Part shown: in pieces, positions 49,231 through 59,677 of the stretch
Position numbering within the stretch: the stretch's first letter is position 1
How the letters are laid out: every line of letters begins with the position of its first letter
Assembly (NCBI RefSeq): GCF_040412425.1
Contig: NC_089781.1
Coordinates: 48,662,727 to 48,726,726, forward strand
DNA from: Macrobrachium rosenbergii
Taxonomy: Eukaryota > Arthropoda > Malacostraca > Decapoda > Palaemonidae
Reading direction: 5' to 3'
Length of the DNA stretch: 64,000 nucleotides
The notes under the pieces: model-generated
The model's input: only the letters and a program-made list of their open reading frames with translations
Database searches by the model: none
What the model was told of the DNA's origin: nothing
Translations under genes and position numbers: made by a program

Positions 49231-49580
49231 CTCACCTGACCAGGCTGTTTTGAGGTTTTGGAGGGAGTTGTTAGGTTTGTGAGGCAGTTCCTCGTTCTCT
49301 CTTGGCCCACCTGACCAGGCCGTTAGGTTTTGGACGGTGAGGTTAGGCTAGTGAGGGAGTTTCTCTTCCCCCTTAGCCCACCTGACCAGGCCATGAGGTC
49401 TTGGAGGGTGAGGTTAGAATAGTGAAGGGTCTCCTCAATTCATAGTCTTCCACCTGACCAGGCTGTCGGTTTTGGAGGGTGTGGCCAGGTTATGCGAGGT
49501 TCCTCTTCCCCCAACCTGTAGCGCTCATCCTGGCCTTCCTGAACAAGCCAAGATGTTTTGGTTTTGGAGGGTAGGCTGGG
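49231..49580. repeat. ~75-80-bp tandem repeat in the DIRS leader
   Basis: Five imperfect units, each with CACCTGACCAGGC, GTTTTGGAGG, GAGGTTAGG and CTCTTCCCCC blocks, beginning near 49231, 49308, 49378, 49451 and 49533. They lie in the long untranslated region before gag. Confidence 0.85.
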
Positions 49581-50190
49581 ATCAAAGGTGGCACGGGTTT
49601 TTTCGTGTATGTAGCCTAGTCCTTCTTTACCTGATGTGTTAGCTTTTGGCGAGCAACCTAGGCTTCTTCCTAGCAGAGGGAAACCGATCGCTTGCGTTCA
49701 GCACCCCGTGGGGAGTTTTCATTCGGCTTCCAGAGGGTGCTACCCACCCGTCTGGTTGCCGTTCGCCAGGTTTCCGCCACTCTGCTACCTTTCCCCCTTA
49801 TCGGGCGGTGTTTCGTTTGCTCGCTTTCCACAGTTATAGCTGGGCGTCGAACACTGTCCCAGGGATGCAATCATGAGTTCCGCTATGTTCAGTCTCCGCC
49901 AGGTTAGTCGGATCTTTTGTTGTTATCGTCCATGTTACCACTCCGGTGGTATGGTTTTCAGTTAGTTGGCGCTCTCCACTATGTGGTTCCCGCCCTGGGC
50001 GATTGAGAGTTGGGGCATATGCGAACACTCCTTTCCGCCACCTTACGCCGTTTCCATAAAACGTGACATAACGAGATTTCTGTGGCAAATCACTGTATTA
50101 GAGTACCATAGCGCCAGACTATCTTAGAGTACTTTTGTTTACATGATTAGTAGTTGGCCATTCTGTAGCATAACCTATGTTTATTATTCT

Positions 50191-50417
50191 GTGCTGCCAG
50201 ATTCAATTCCGGCGGGTTTTACCTGATGTCACTCATGTTTCATCACCCATAAATCTGTGTATTAGTCTTGTACTGCCGGATTCAATTCCGGCGGGTTTTA
50301 CCTGATGACACGCATGTTTCATCACTCATAATCTACGTTAAGGTAGCCTATTACCGCCGGACCTACTCCGGCGGGCCTTGCCTTGATTTTACTCATGTAC
50401 CGCCATTCCACTTACAG
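50191..50417. repeat. ~78-bp tandem repeat just before DIRS gag
   Basis: Three units, each with a CCGGATTCAATTCCGGCGGG hairpin-like core followed by TTTTACCTGATGNCAC and CATGTTTCATCAC. They start near 50191, 50270 and 50350. The last unit ends in CATTCCACTTACAG, an intron-acceptor-like end right at the gag ATG. Confidence 0.85.
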
Positions 50418-52493
50418 ATGGTACGCTGTCAGGAGCCAGGGTGCACAGCGGTCCTCCAACAACCCTGTGGACACGAGGTGTGCAGGTCACACTCCAGCTG
50501 CTCGGTCCACATTGGGGACCTGATCGTCTGGCACCCAGATGGCTGTGAAGTCTGCTACGCTCTGTACGAGCTAGTGGTGGATGAGTCGGTAAGTTTTAAG
50601 AGACGGCTATCCTTTAGTCTCTTTTTGACTTTAATGATTTATATAGACATATACGGGTAATTGGAGAATATTCTCAGTAAATCCCACCCTTTCTTACAGT
50701 CTGACCGGATCATCCGTGACTCTTCGCTGTCGACCCTGAAGGTCTGGGTCGGCGGATTTGGGAGGAACATTGCGTCTGGCAACCCTTACGTCTTGTCGGA
50801 GGAGATCTGCAATCTCCTCTACCCCGGAGCCCAGATCTCTGCTGCTGTGCCGGCGGAATTGGCCGCCCCTATCATCGAGAGGATCCGGGAAGAGACGCAA
50901 CCCTCCCAAGAAGACAACCTGTGCGGAGAGGTGACGGAAGAGGTGGCGGCTATCAACATCCACCTCGAACCGATGAGCGTGGACGTGGACCACCAGGTAG
51001 AAGGTAAGGTGGTAAGTGAGGCAGGGGGAGAGAGTTTTGGTAGTCCCCTTTTTGGTTCCCCTTCTTCTTCTTCTTCCTTTCAAGGGTTTCCTAAACCAGC
51101 TATCCTTGAAGACAGATCTAGGTCTGTTGTCCCCAAGGTGAAATCCTTGAAAAAGAAGGACTTACCAAAGTCCTCTAGACCTAAAAGGTCTAATCTGTCA
51201 GCTCCCTTGGGGTCGTCACTGGCTCTTAATCCAGTGGCGTCCACTAGTAAGGCTACTCCCCCGTCCAAAGGGTCGAGATCCAGGGTATCCAAGGCTAATC
51301 CTCCACAGCCTAACTTTGACCCTGAGGCCTTTGCGGAACTTCTGATGCAGAAGTTGGACTCTAGGGTTGAAGCTAGGATTCAAGACCTTTCTTCCCAGCT
51401 TGCTTCAAGCTTGGAGACCTCTGGTCAGTCGGTGCTGTCATTGGCACAAAGGATGCAGGCCCAGGAGAGCTTGCTCTCCGGATTTATCCAATCCGGAGCA
51501 GTACAGCACTCTCACGTTGTTCCGGATGCCTCCAGACTGCCCCCCTTTGATAAGGGGAACCCGTGGCGGCTGGCTCTTCACACCCCCCTGCATAATGATA
51601 TCCTGACCATCGAGGGCTTGGGAACTCGTCGTCTGGAAGAACTGGAGTTCTTTCCACCCGACCTGGTGCCTCCCTACCCAGGCTATGCCAGGCTAACAGA
51701 GGAAGCCTGGATTAGATCAGACAAGGTCCCGAAGGAAACAGTTATCTTTCCTAGGGACCAAGCCCAATCCACCCTGATGCGCGCTCTCACTGACTGGGAG
51801 TGCGAGAATACCAAGCTTACTCCCTTTAAAGGGACTTTTACGATGTTTGCGGTAGGTGACTCCATCCCTACCCCCTGCACGACTAAGATCGCAGTGTTGA
51901 CTAGTCAGGCGGGAATAGAGGGCAAACCGCTGCCTCAACTCCGGGAGACAGATCCCACCTCCCTTCTTTTCCCCGTGGATTTGGAATTCTGGTCGGGAGC
52001 TCCGGCTACGTTCACGGTGGGTAAACTCGACCCTGAGTGTGCCTCCACCCTGTTCAGTGAACAGCTTCCCAGGATTCTGGAGGCCCTTCTGAAGGCGGAG
52101 TTTGAGGCTAAATGCAGGTTGAGTCGCTCCCTGCATTCCATCACCATTACAGAGGTAACAGCGTTAACTTACGCTGACGAACCTCTGTTCCAGGTCTTGA
52201 CGAAATCACTGCTAGCGTCATTTCAATCGGACCTGTATGACTTTGTAGTGGCGAGACAAAACTGCAGGAAGCATATCTTCGCAGACGCCACTATCAGACA
52301 TGAGCCCAATAGACTCATGAAGAGTTCTATCTGGGGACCTAACATTTTCCCTGAGGATGAGGTCAATAATGTTCTGGCAGAGGCAACCAGAGCAAATCAA
52401 AGTCTTCGCTCCCCGCTGGGTCTCCCTTTTAAAGGAAATTCACCGAGACCTCCGGACCTCAATCCAGGAAAAGAAAAGGTTCAGAAAATATAG
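50418..52493 (+). CDS. DIRS gag, two exons, N-terminal Cys/His module
   Basis: Exon 1 (50418-50588) starts MVRCQEPGCTAVLQQPCGH and has Cys and His spaced as CQEPGC, PCGHEVC, HSSC and GCEVC, a probable zinc-binding module. The intron 50589-50699 has GTAAGT at the donor and TTTCTTACAG at the acceptor, phase 0, and exon 2 continues from 50700 without a break. Exon 2 has an acidic segment, a Ser-rich SSSSS stretch, a basic KSLKKKDLPKSSRPKR region that could be a nuclear signal, and a helical LMQKLDSRVEARIQDLSSQL coiled coil. The last ~30 codons probably follow a frameshift, because the Gln/Pro-rich continuation is in another frame. The protein packages the element RNA. Confidence 0.75.
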
Positions 52494-54632
52494 GAAACCC
52501 CAGGCTCAAACTATGCTTCAGGCTGTACCAGGTCTCTCAGATCGGACAGCCTTCCACTTCAAAGCTCAGCCTCAGCAGCAGTTCGTACTGATGCAGCCGG
52601 CTCAGCAAACCCCTGCTCCGCCAGCCTCAGCGTCCCCAGCCTTCAACGCCTGCTTGAAAGCCAAGGAGCGTTTCGAGGCTACAACAGGCATGCGAGGGGG
52701 AGCAGAGCCAGAGCTGCCTACATAGGTAGGGCTTCAACTAGACCTCTCTCCCATGGAAGAGGCCGAGGAGGCAGAGGAAGTAAGTCCTCTTCCATCCAAT
52801 GAGTCTCCTCAGGTAGGCGGGAGGTTATATCTCTTCCGGGACCATTGGACCTTCAGTCCGTGGACCCACAGCATAGTTTCAAAAGGTCTGGGATGGAGCT
52901 GGAGCAGAGGGCCTCCTCCACCAGTCAGATTCCATCAACCTCCATCCAAAGACTTACTGGACTTTGTCAAAGACCTTCTTCAAAAGAAGGCAATAAAGAA
53001 AGTCAGACACCTGAAATTTCAGGGCCGTCTGTTCAGTGTCCCGAAGAAAGACTCAATCCAGCAAAGAGTAATTCTAGACTTGTCTCGTCTCAACTTATAC
53101 ATTCACTGCGACAAGTTTCGCATGCTTACAATCTCGCAGGTGCGAACCCTACTTCCCCGTGGGGCCGTCACCACCTCTATAGATCTTTCAGACGCATATT
53201 ATCACGTCCCGATTGCGAGAAACTTCTCTCCTTACCTAGGGTTCAGACTAGGGAAACAAGCATACTCGTTCAGTCATGCCATTCGGGCTCAACATAGCGC
53301 CCAGGATTTTTACCAAACTGGCAGAGACAGTAGTCCAACAGCTATGGGCCCAAGGGATTATGTTAGCCGCATACCTGGACGATTGGATAATTTGGGCATC
53401 CAACGCCAAGGAATGTCGAAGAGCAACATTCATAGTGATCAGCTTCCTGGAATCCTTAGGTTTTCAAATACACAGGAAGAAATCCCGTCTAATTCAGGAG
53501 GCTCAGTTTCAGTGGTTAGGAATCCAGTGGGATCTAAACACACAAACTGTCACTTCCAACAGCCAAAAGGAGGGAAATAGCCAAAGCTACCAGGCAGTTC
53601 CTCAAAAACAAAAGAGCCTCTCGTTGTACCCAGGAAAGAGTCCTGGGTTCTCTTCAGTTCGCGTCTGTGACAGATTTGCTGCTGAAAGCCAAACTGAAGG
53701 ATATAAACAGAGTATGGCGGAGACGAGCCAACAGCAGGAACAGAGACAAAATGTCTCTAATTCCGCCGGTGTTGAGGAAGAGGCTTCGACCGTGGTCAAC
53801 AGTCAAGAGTTTGTCAAGGTCAGTGCCTCTCCAATTTCCCCCTCCATCATTAGTGATCCATACGGATGCTTCCCTGAGCGGGTGGGGAGGATATTCCCAA
53901 CACAAGAAAGTTCAAGGAACATGGTCAACTATGTTCCGCCAGTTCCATATCAACATTCTAGAAGCAATGGCAGTATTTCTAACACTAAAGAAGCTACGTC
54001 CAACCAGACAGATTCATATCAGACTGGTACTGGACAGTGCAGTAGTTGTACATTGCATAAACAGAGGGGGCTCCAAGTTGAGCCGGATCAATCAGGTAAT
54101 GATTGCAATTTTCTCTCTGGCAAGGAAACATCTTTGGCACCTGTCAGCTACCCATCTGGCAGGTGTCCGGAATGTCATTGCAGATTCACTGTCCAGGACA
54201 ACTCCGCTGGAGTCGGAATGGTCATTGGACAAAGCATCATTCGAGTGGGTTTGTCTTCAGGTACTAGGTCTCCAGGTGGACCTGTTTGCCACAGAGAGCA
54301 ACCACAAGCTTCCGTGTTACGTTGCTCCCAATCTAGACCCTCTAGCTCACTCCACGGACGCGATGTCAATAGACTGGAACAGGTGGCAAAGTATCTATCT
54401 GTTTCCACCAATAAACCTATTAATGAAAGTTTTACACAAACTCAGATCATTCAAAGGTCAAGTAGCACTCGTGGCACCCAACTGGCAGAAGAGCATTTGG
54501 TTTCCTCTTCTTCTAGAGTTGAAACTCCGGCGCAAACAAATCCCCAGTCCAAGGTTGACACAAATAGTACAAACTCGGACTGTGTCAGCTTCCTCAAGAA
54601 TTCTGAATGCCCTAGCTTTATGGACTTCATGA
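52350..54632 (+). pseudogene. DIRS reverse transcriptase and RNase H (frameshifted)
   Basis: 52357-52725 and 52753-53290 share one frame: a Gln/Pro-rich spacer, then the RT fingers RVILDLSRLNLYIHCDKF and TSIDLSDAYYHVPI with the first catalytic Asp. At about 53275 the frame changes to MPFGLNIAPRIFTKLAE and YLDDWIIWAS, whose Y-L-D-D-W (53372-53386) is the DIRS form of the catalytic box. Near 53560 a third frame carries RNase H (53667-54632), with LVIHTDASLSGWGG, FHINILEAMAVFL and HLAGVRNVIADSLSR, followed by a DIRS-type extension with DAMSIDWNRWQSIYLFPPI, where a methyltransferase-like domain sits in related elements. Confidence 0.9.
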
Positions 54633-55588
54633 AGTTTGCAGCTCAGAAAGATGCTAACATTGATCCTATTAATACACTGTTCATAGAATCAGACAAGAGG
54701 GAATCTACTCTCAGACAATATGACTCAGCAGTTAAAAAGTTAGCATTATTTCTGAGGGAATCTGAAGCTCAGGAAATGACCACGAACCTTGCAATCTCTT
54801 TCTTCAGAGCATTATTTGAGAAAGGACTGGCCTCTAGTACTATTACTACAGCAAAATCTGCTTTTTTACATGGCTTCAATATTAACCTTACAGACTCATA
54901 TTTTTCGTCAATTCCTAAAGCATGCGCTCGTCTTAGACCAACAACCCGTCCCCACATGGTTTCCTGGTTCTTAAATGACGTACTTAAATTAGCATCAGAC
55001 ACTGATAATGAACTGTGTTCATACTCGAGTCTGTTAAGGAAAACATTATTTCTAATAAGCCTAGCCTCAGGGGCTAGAATTTCTGAACTGTCTGCTCTCT
55101 CTAGAGAACCGAACCATGTTGATTTCCTCCCGTCAGGAGAAGTTCTGTTGTCTCCGGATCTCAAGTTTCTAGAAAAGAATGAGGATCCACAAAATAGATG
55201 GTCCCCTTGGAAGGTTATTCCCCTTCCACAGGATCTGTCCTTATGTCCAGTTAACACTTTAAAAGCTTATTTAAATAGAACTTCTAATAGAATGTCTGGC
55301 CCTCTTTTTGTTAGGGAAAATGGAGGAACCATTTCCTTAAAGGCCATCAGGCAACAAATACTGTATTTCATAAAGCAAGCAAACCCGGATTCAGTACCTA
55401 GGGTACATGATATTCGGGCGGTGGCCACCTCAGCTAATTATTTCCATAATATGAATTTTGATGACCTTAAAAAGTACATGGGCTGGAAATCACCAACAGT
55501 GTTCAAACGCCACTATCTTAAGTCTCTAGAGGCTCTTAAATACTCCACAGTGGCTGCAGGAAGTACTGTTCCCCCAGCCCTAGACTAG
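53276..55588 (+). CDS. DIRS tyrosine recombinase ORF
   Basis: One frame is open for 770 codons. Its first ~95 codons are the RT palm, the middle is Ser/Gln-rich sequence antiphase to RNase H, and the last ~330 codons (from about 54600) are the recombinase. The core-binding part has STLRQYDSAVKKLALFL. The catalytic part shows Arg in LASGARISEL (55076-55078), the H-x-x-R of RVHDIRAVA (His 55406, Arg 55415) and the Tyr of VFKRHYLKSL (55514-55516), completing R-H-R-Y. This enzyme integrates the circular DNA copy, replacing the DDE integrase of LTR elements. The domain looks complete. The true start within the frame is uncertain. Confidence 0.9.
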   Translation: MPFGLNIAPRIFTKLAETVVQQLWAQGIMLAAYLDDWIIWASNAKECRRATFIVISFLESLGFQIHRKKSRLIQEAQFQWLGIQWDLNTQTVTSNSQKEGNSQSYQAVPQKQKSLSLYPGKSPGFSSVRVCDRFAAESQTEGYKQSMAETSQQQEQRQNVSNSAGVEEEASTVVNSQEFVKVSASPISPSIISDPYGCFPERVGRIFPTQESSRNMVNYVPPVPYQHSRSNGSISNTKEATSNQTDSYQTGTGQCSSCTLHKQRGLQVEPDQSGNDCNFLSGKETSLAPVSYPSGRCPECHCRFTVQDNSAGVGMVIGQSIIRVGLSSGTRSPGGPVCHREQPQASVLRCSQSRPSSSLHGRDVNRLEQVAKYLSVSTNKPINESFTQTQIIQRSSSTRGTQLAEEHLVSSSSRVETPAQTNPQSKVDTNSTNSDCVSFLKNSECPSFMDFMKFAAQKDANIDPINTLFIESDKRESTLRQYDSAVKKLALFLRESEAQEMTTNLAISFFRALFEKGLASSTITTAKSAFLHGFNINLTDSYFSSIPKACARLRPTTRPHMVSWFLNDVLKLASDTDNELCSYSSLLRKTLFLISLASGARISELSALSREPNHVDFLPSGEVLLSPDLKFLEKNEDPQNRWSPWKVIPLPQDLSLCPVNTLKAYLNRTSNRMSGPLFVRENGGTISLKAIRQQILYFIKQANPDSVPRVHDIRAVATSANYFHNMNFDDLKKYMGWKSPTVFKRHYLKSLEALKYSTVAAGSTVPPALD

Positions 55589-55920
55589 CTTATGTAACCT
55601 TAGTTTATCCTTTTGTTTATTCCTCTCTTGCCTGCCTGCCTCGTTTACTCGCCATGCCTTCTAACCTTTAGGTCAGGCCTGCTTCACAGCCTGACTCCTG
55701 GCCGTTGTATGCATTTCATGTTGTAATCTTTTTGTTAGCCTTAAGTGTCTTGGTGTGGTTAATTTATGTTTTAGACTGTGTGCCCTATAATGTTAATTAT
55801 GTTTTATTATAAATGCTTTGGGTTATTAAAACACAGTAATTTTCTCATAGTTTTATTTAGCTCCATTAAGGTAATTCTTAGAGGGTTCCACCAAGCTTTT
55901 GTATGGCTGATTCTCTGTTA

Positions 55921-56012
55921 AAATTTCACCGGGTGACACAGGTCGAGCCCAGAAAAGGGATTTTGACAAAGGAAAAATCTATTTCTGGGGGAAGACCTGT
56001 GTCACCCGGTGA
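55921..56012 (+). other. Internal complementary region of the DIRS element
   Basis: The first half (ATTTCACCGGGTGACACAGG...CCCAGAAA) is the reverse complement of the left outer end at 48104-48135. The second half (AAAGGGATTTTGACAAAGG...CACCCGGTGA) is the reverse complement of the right outer end at 56321-56380. In DIRS elements this region templates the joining of the ends into a circle. The halves meet at an AGAAAAGG, with the shared triplet AAA/TTT. Confidence 0.9.
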
Positions 56013-56057
56013 CCCATCCCTGTATTCCTTTCCCCCCTGAATGGGGGTGCTAACTTG

Positions 56058-56380
56058 GGATGTTTACAAGATGGCGGCCGGGGTGGTGGTTGGCTGGGTG
56101 CGGAGGATGAGGTTTGCAACGGCCCCTCACTTTTCGGGGTTTTGAGATTGGAGAGTTCTATAGGACGGAGGCCTGTGGTAGTGGCAACCACTCACCCTTG
56201 TGTATACCGACACGATCTAATGGCGCTCGATCCAGGGGTCGTAACCCTGGCATTGTGATTAGCTTTTTCTCTGGTATACTTAGCAATACTTATACCTTGA
56301 AATTAGTGCTAATGGATAATTTCACCGGGTGACACAAGTCTTCCCCCAGAAATAGATTTTTCCTTTGTCAAAATCCCTTT
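56058..56380 (-). repeat. Right inverted terminal repeat of the DIRS element
   Basis: Inverse of 48104-48400 through most of its length. It ends in a longer outer segment, CCCCCAGAAATAGATTTTTC then CTTTGTCAAAATCCCTTT, which pairs with the second half of the internal complementary region. Confidence 0.92.
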
Positions 56381-57101
56381 AGTGGGTGTGTTGAGCAGTT
56401 AACAGTTGGCAGTGTGGGTTTTCTTCGGTGTCAGTGGACCTGGAGGATGTTTAATCTGTGTGCAGCCTCCTTACAGAAGGGTATCTTGGACATCGTAGGC
56501 ATAATTGGCAGTATGTGCAGCTTGCTGAAGGATCACTTGTTTACACTGTGTGAAAGCAAAGTGGGTCGTGCTGTTTTGATGGACTCTCAGGTGAAGGGAA
56601 CATAGACTTCTGTGTCTCACCTGTTTGGCTTGAGTGAGACGTACCACTTAGGTGTCTCTGACCATCAGCGGTCGTAAGAGACAATCACTTCTATGCTATT
56701 GCACCGCCTTTGCCTCACTGTTATATTGTATCCTTGAGGTCATCAACAGGCTGCTTCAGGGGAGAAGAAGAATGAGCCACTATCAATATTTTTATTATCC
56801 TCGTGATTAATATTTTTGGTGGACTTTTGCTAACATGCGTCAGCCCAGAAGAGATCGACCCTACATCTGTGACCCATAAGGTTATGGGATTATTGGATCA
56901 CTAGTCTGCATTATTTACTATTTTGTGATCTTCAGTTGTAATTATGAAAGTGTTTATTTTTGGTTTGTTGTTAGGTGTAGGGAATTATTGTGTTTGGCTA
57001 GATTTAAGGACTTTTTCTCTCAGTACCCTTTCTTGTCATGTGCTTGTGCTAATTTTTCGCCATCATGTGTTTGTCTCTTCCCACCTTCTCCTATAAAAAA
57101 A
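56381..57101. other. No gene recognised
   Basis: Non-coding sequence with short frames only. It ends in an A-rich run just before the SINE. Confidence 0.5.
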
Positions 57102-57385
57102 AGTTAAGTATATCTTAGTTTAACCAGACCACTGAGCTGATTAACAGCTCTCCTAGGGCTGACCCAAAGGATTAGATTTATTTTACGTGGCTAAGAACCC
57201 ACTGGTTACCTAGCAACGGGACCTACAGCTTATTGTGGAATCTGAACCACATTATGACAAGCAATGAATTTCTATCACCAGAAATAAATTCCTCTAATTC
57301 TTCAATGGCCGGTCGGAGAGTCAAACGCTGGGCCAACAGCGTGCTAGTCAAGAGCTCTACCCACCCCTCCAATGAAGAAATATTG
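57102..57385 (-). mobile_element. tRNA-derived SINE, second copy
   Basis: Full-length match to 6473-6753. The tRNA-like end is at the right (minus-strand 5'), with a B-box-like GTTTGACTCTCCGACC on the minus strand. An A-rich run precedes it on the left. A target duplication is not clear by eye. Confidence 0.85.
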
Positions 57386-57609
57386 CTCGTAAGGTGTGCA
57401 GTCCTTTCCTTTTCTGGTGATTATATAATTAAGGTGGTACCTGTTTGTGTTTAAATATATTTTTTATTCACAGTTATATACACAGTGTTTATTTCGTCCT
57501 TCCTGTTTGTGTTCAAGTTTCATTTTCGTTGTTCCTAGGGCTACACTAAGATAGGGGTAGATGGTTTTAAGGTGGATCTTTAGAAATAACTAGTAACAGA
57601 ATTCATTAC

Positions 57610-57895
<286 letters not shown>

Positions 57896-58089
57896 ACATC
57901 ACTTATGAACATCAGTTGTTCTGTGCATTAATGCAATTAATAACAAGATCAAATTTAAACTAGATGGTATCTAGCAGAGAAATTTATTCAGGAAAAGTTA
58001 CTAGCCTTCTGGGACAAACAGTACTCATCATCTGGTATCCGTAGAATGACAGGAAGCATGGTCCAGCCGTCTTTTAATTACGTATGGGG

Positions 58090-59480
58090 GAGCGAATTAA
58101 AGCCCTTGTTTTTCCAATTTCGTTTGCTGGTTTTTTTCAATCCATTAATTATCCTCCTTCTCCGTGTAGCCCCACCCTCGTGACCTCGGCCTTTCTCTGC
58201 CTGCGGCTTCTTTCAGGTGTGATTGTCCATGTGGTCTCTTGTGTCTTTGCATGTCCTCTTTTCTGTTGTTGTGTAGATGATTTTTCTGGATAGGCTGTCA
58301 TCAAATCGCCTTCCAGTGTTGTCTGCCAATACATTGTTTGCACGTCATGAAGGCATTTTCTACAGTCAGTCTGGCCGTTTTGTTTGTGTTTTGTATAGAA
58401 AGTTTGTATTCTCGCCGTCTTATTATGTGATCATTTTCCCAACAGTGCTTGGCAACCGCCAACGACTGATTGTAGTGCCTAATGTTTTGTTTTGTTTGTG
58501 TTGTTTTCCTCGTTCTTTGCAGGATTTGCCACTTTGACCAAAGTAACGCTCTACACAATCTAGACACACTGCCATGTAAACCCCCCTTTCTGACCTCTTC
58601 CTAATTGTTTTTGTAACTGCTTGTCAATATGAAATGACCTAGTTTGATGGATGTAGTACTTCGTTTTAAATGTTCCTCTTCTATCCCATCCCTCTCCCCA
58701 AAATAGTTTTTTCTTGCCTTAGTGTGTGCCTGTTCCCACCCATACTTAGGGTATCCTAATCTCCTAAAGCTCTCCCTCAGGTATTCCAGTTCTTCATCTC
58801 AGAAATCAGGGATGCACATCTTATAAGCCCTGATAGCCAAACCTGTCGTTACTCCCACCTCAATTTCTTTCCTATGGCTGGAGAACATATGTATGTATGA
58901 ATTGGTGTGTGTCTTCTTTCTGTATAGCCTACCCTCAATTTTAAATTTTCCCTTTCCCTCTTGACCAGTACATCCAAGAATAGAATTTCTCCCTCTTTCT
59001 CTTCTTCTAATGTGAACTTGATTTGTTCATTTAGTTTATCTATGTTTTCTAGGATCTTGTGTAATTCTTCCGTTTCTCCCTTGCAAATAACCAGGATGTC
59101 ATCTACATATCTTACCCACTGATGATGTTTAGATTTCCTGTTTTAACTTATCCACTCTTCCCTTTCAAACCATTCCATAACAATGATAGCTAAGATCGGC
59201 CAAAGACTCGAACCCATAGCGATGCATTTTTTTATATGCAATGGTTACCACACCCCCAGCCCCCGAACACATTGACGCTGTGGGCCGCTGTCAACAGTTT
59301 GATCAAAACGCCAACAGTTTGATCAAAACGCCATGATCTGTGTCACATGTGTAAACCCCTTCCTCCATAATCTTTTTTATTATTTATTTCTATCGCCTTC
59401 TTGACTGGTATGTTGGTAAGATACCAACCCGACCCATTTTCTCATTATGTTGGAAAGAATTGGAAAGAAATTTCTCCAGC
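58090..59480 (-). pseudogene. Penelope-like element: RT and GIY-YIG endonuclease remnant
   Basis: Leftwards on the minus strand: KKCIAMGSSLWPILAIIVMEWFEREE (59230-59150), the Penelope RT motif around M-G-S-x-L-S-P-x-(V/L)-A; VRYVDDILVICKG with the catalytic Y-V-D-D near 59096-59110; ILFLDVLVKREGKF; and a thumb ending near 58620. The endonuclease follows (58600-58100): a VYMAVCLDCVERYFGQSGKS-like start, the degenerate G-I-Y-x-Y-I-G region of this clade, then KERGKQHKQNKT and a C-terminal helix. Several stops and frame changes are present. A 20-bp direct duplication near 59285-59324 (CAACAGTTTGATCAAAACGC twice) lies upstream of the RT motif. Penelope-like elements retrotranspose by target priming with this nuclease. 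Confidence 0.85.
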
Positions 59481-59611
59481 CTCCTCTGAGGTGATCTGGG
59501 CGAGAAAATCCAGTAAAATTATAAAGAAAAATACTGTAGCATAAAATATAAATAAAAAAGTAAAGGATGCGTGTGTTACAATATAAACAAAATACTATGT
59601 TACTATATTAG

Positions 59612-59674
<63 letters not shown>
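59612..59674. repeat. (TC)n microsatellite
   Basis: About 31 TC units. Glu/Arg frames across it on the minus strand are artefacts. Confidence 0.97.

Positions 59675-59677
<3 letters not shown>

Larger units (their letters stand above)
48104..56380 (+). mobile_element. DIRS1-type retrotransposon with inverted terminal repeats and internal complementary region
   Basis: The terminal repeats 48104-48400 and 56058-56380 are inverted copies of each other, not direct LTRs. An internal region at 55921-56012 is complementary to both outer ends. Between them are a leader ORF, a spliced gag, RT/RNase H and a tyrosine recombinase, with no integrase or protease. That combination is diagnostic of DIRS1-like elements, which insert by tyrosine recombination of a circular intermediate and leave no target duplication. 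None is seen here. Gag and recombinase frames are open, while the RT region has frameshifts. Confidence 0.95.
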
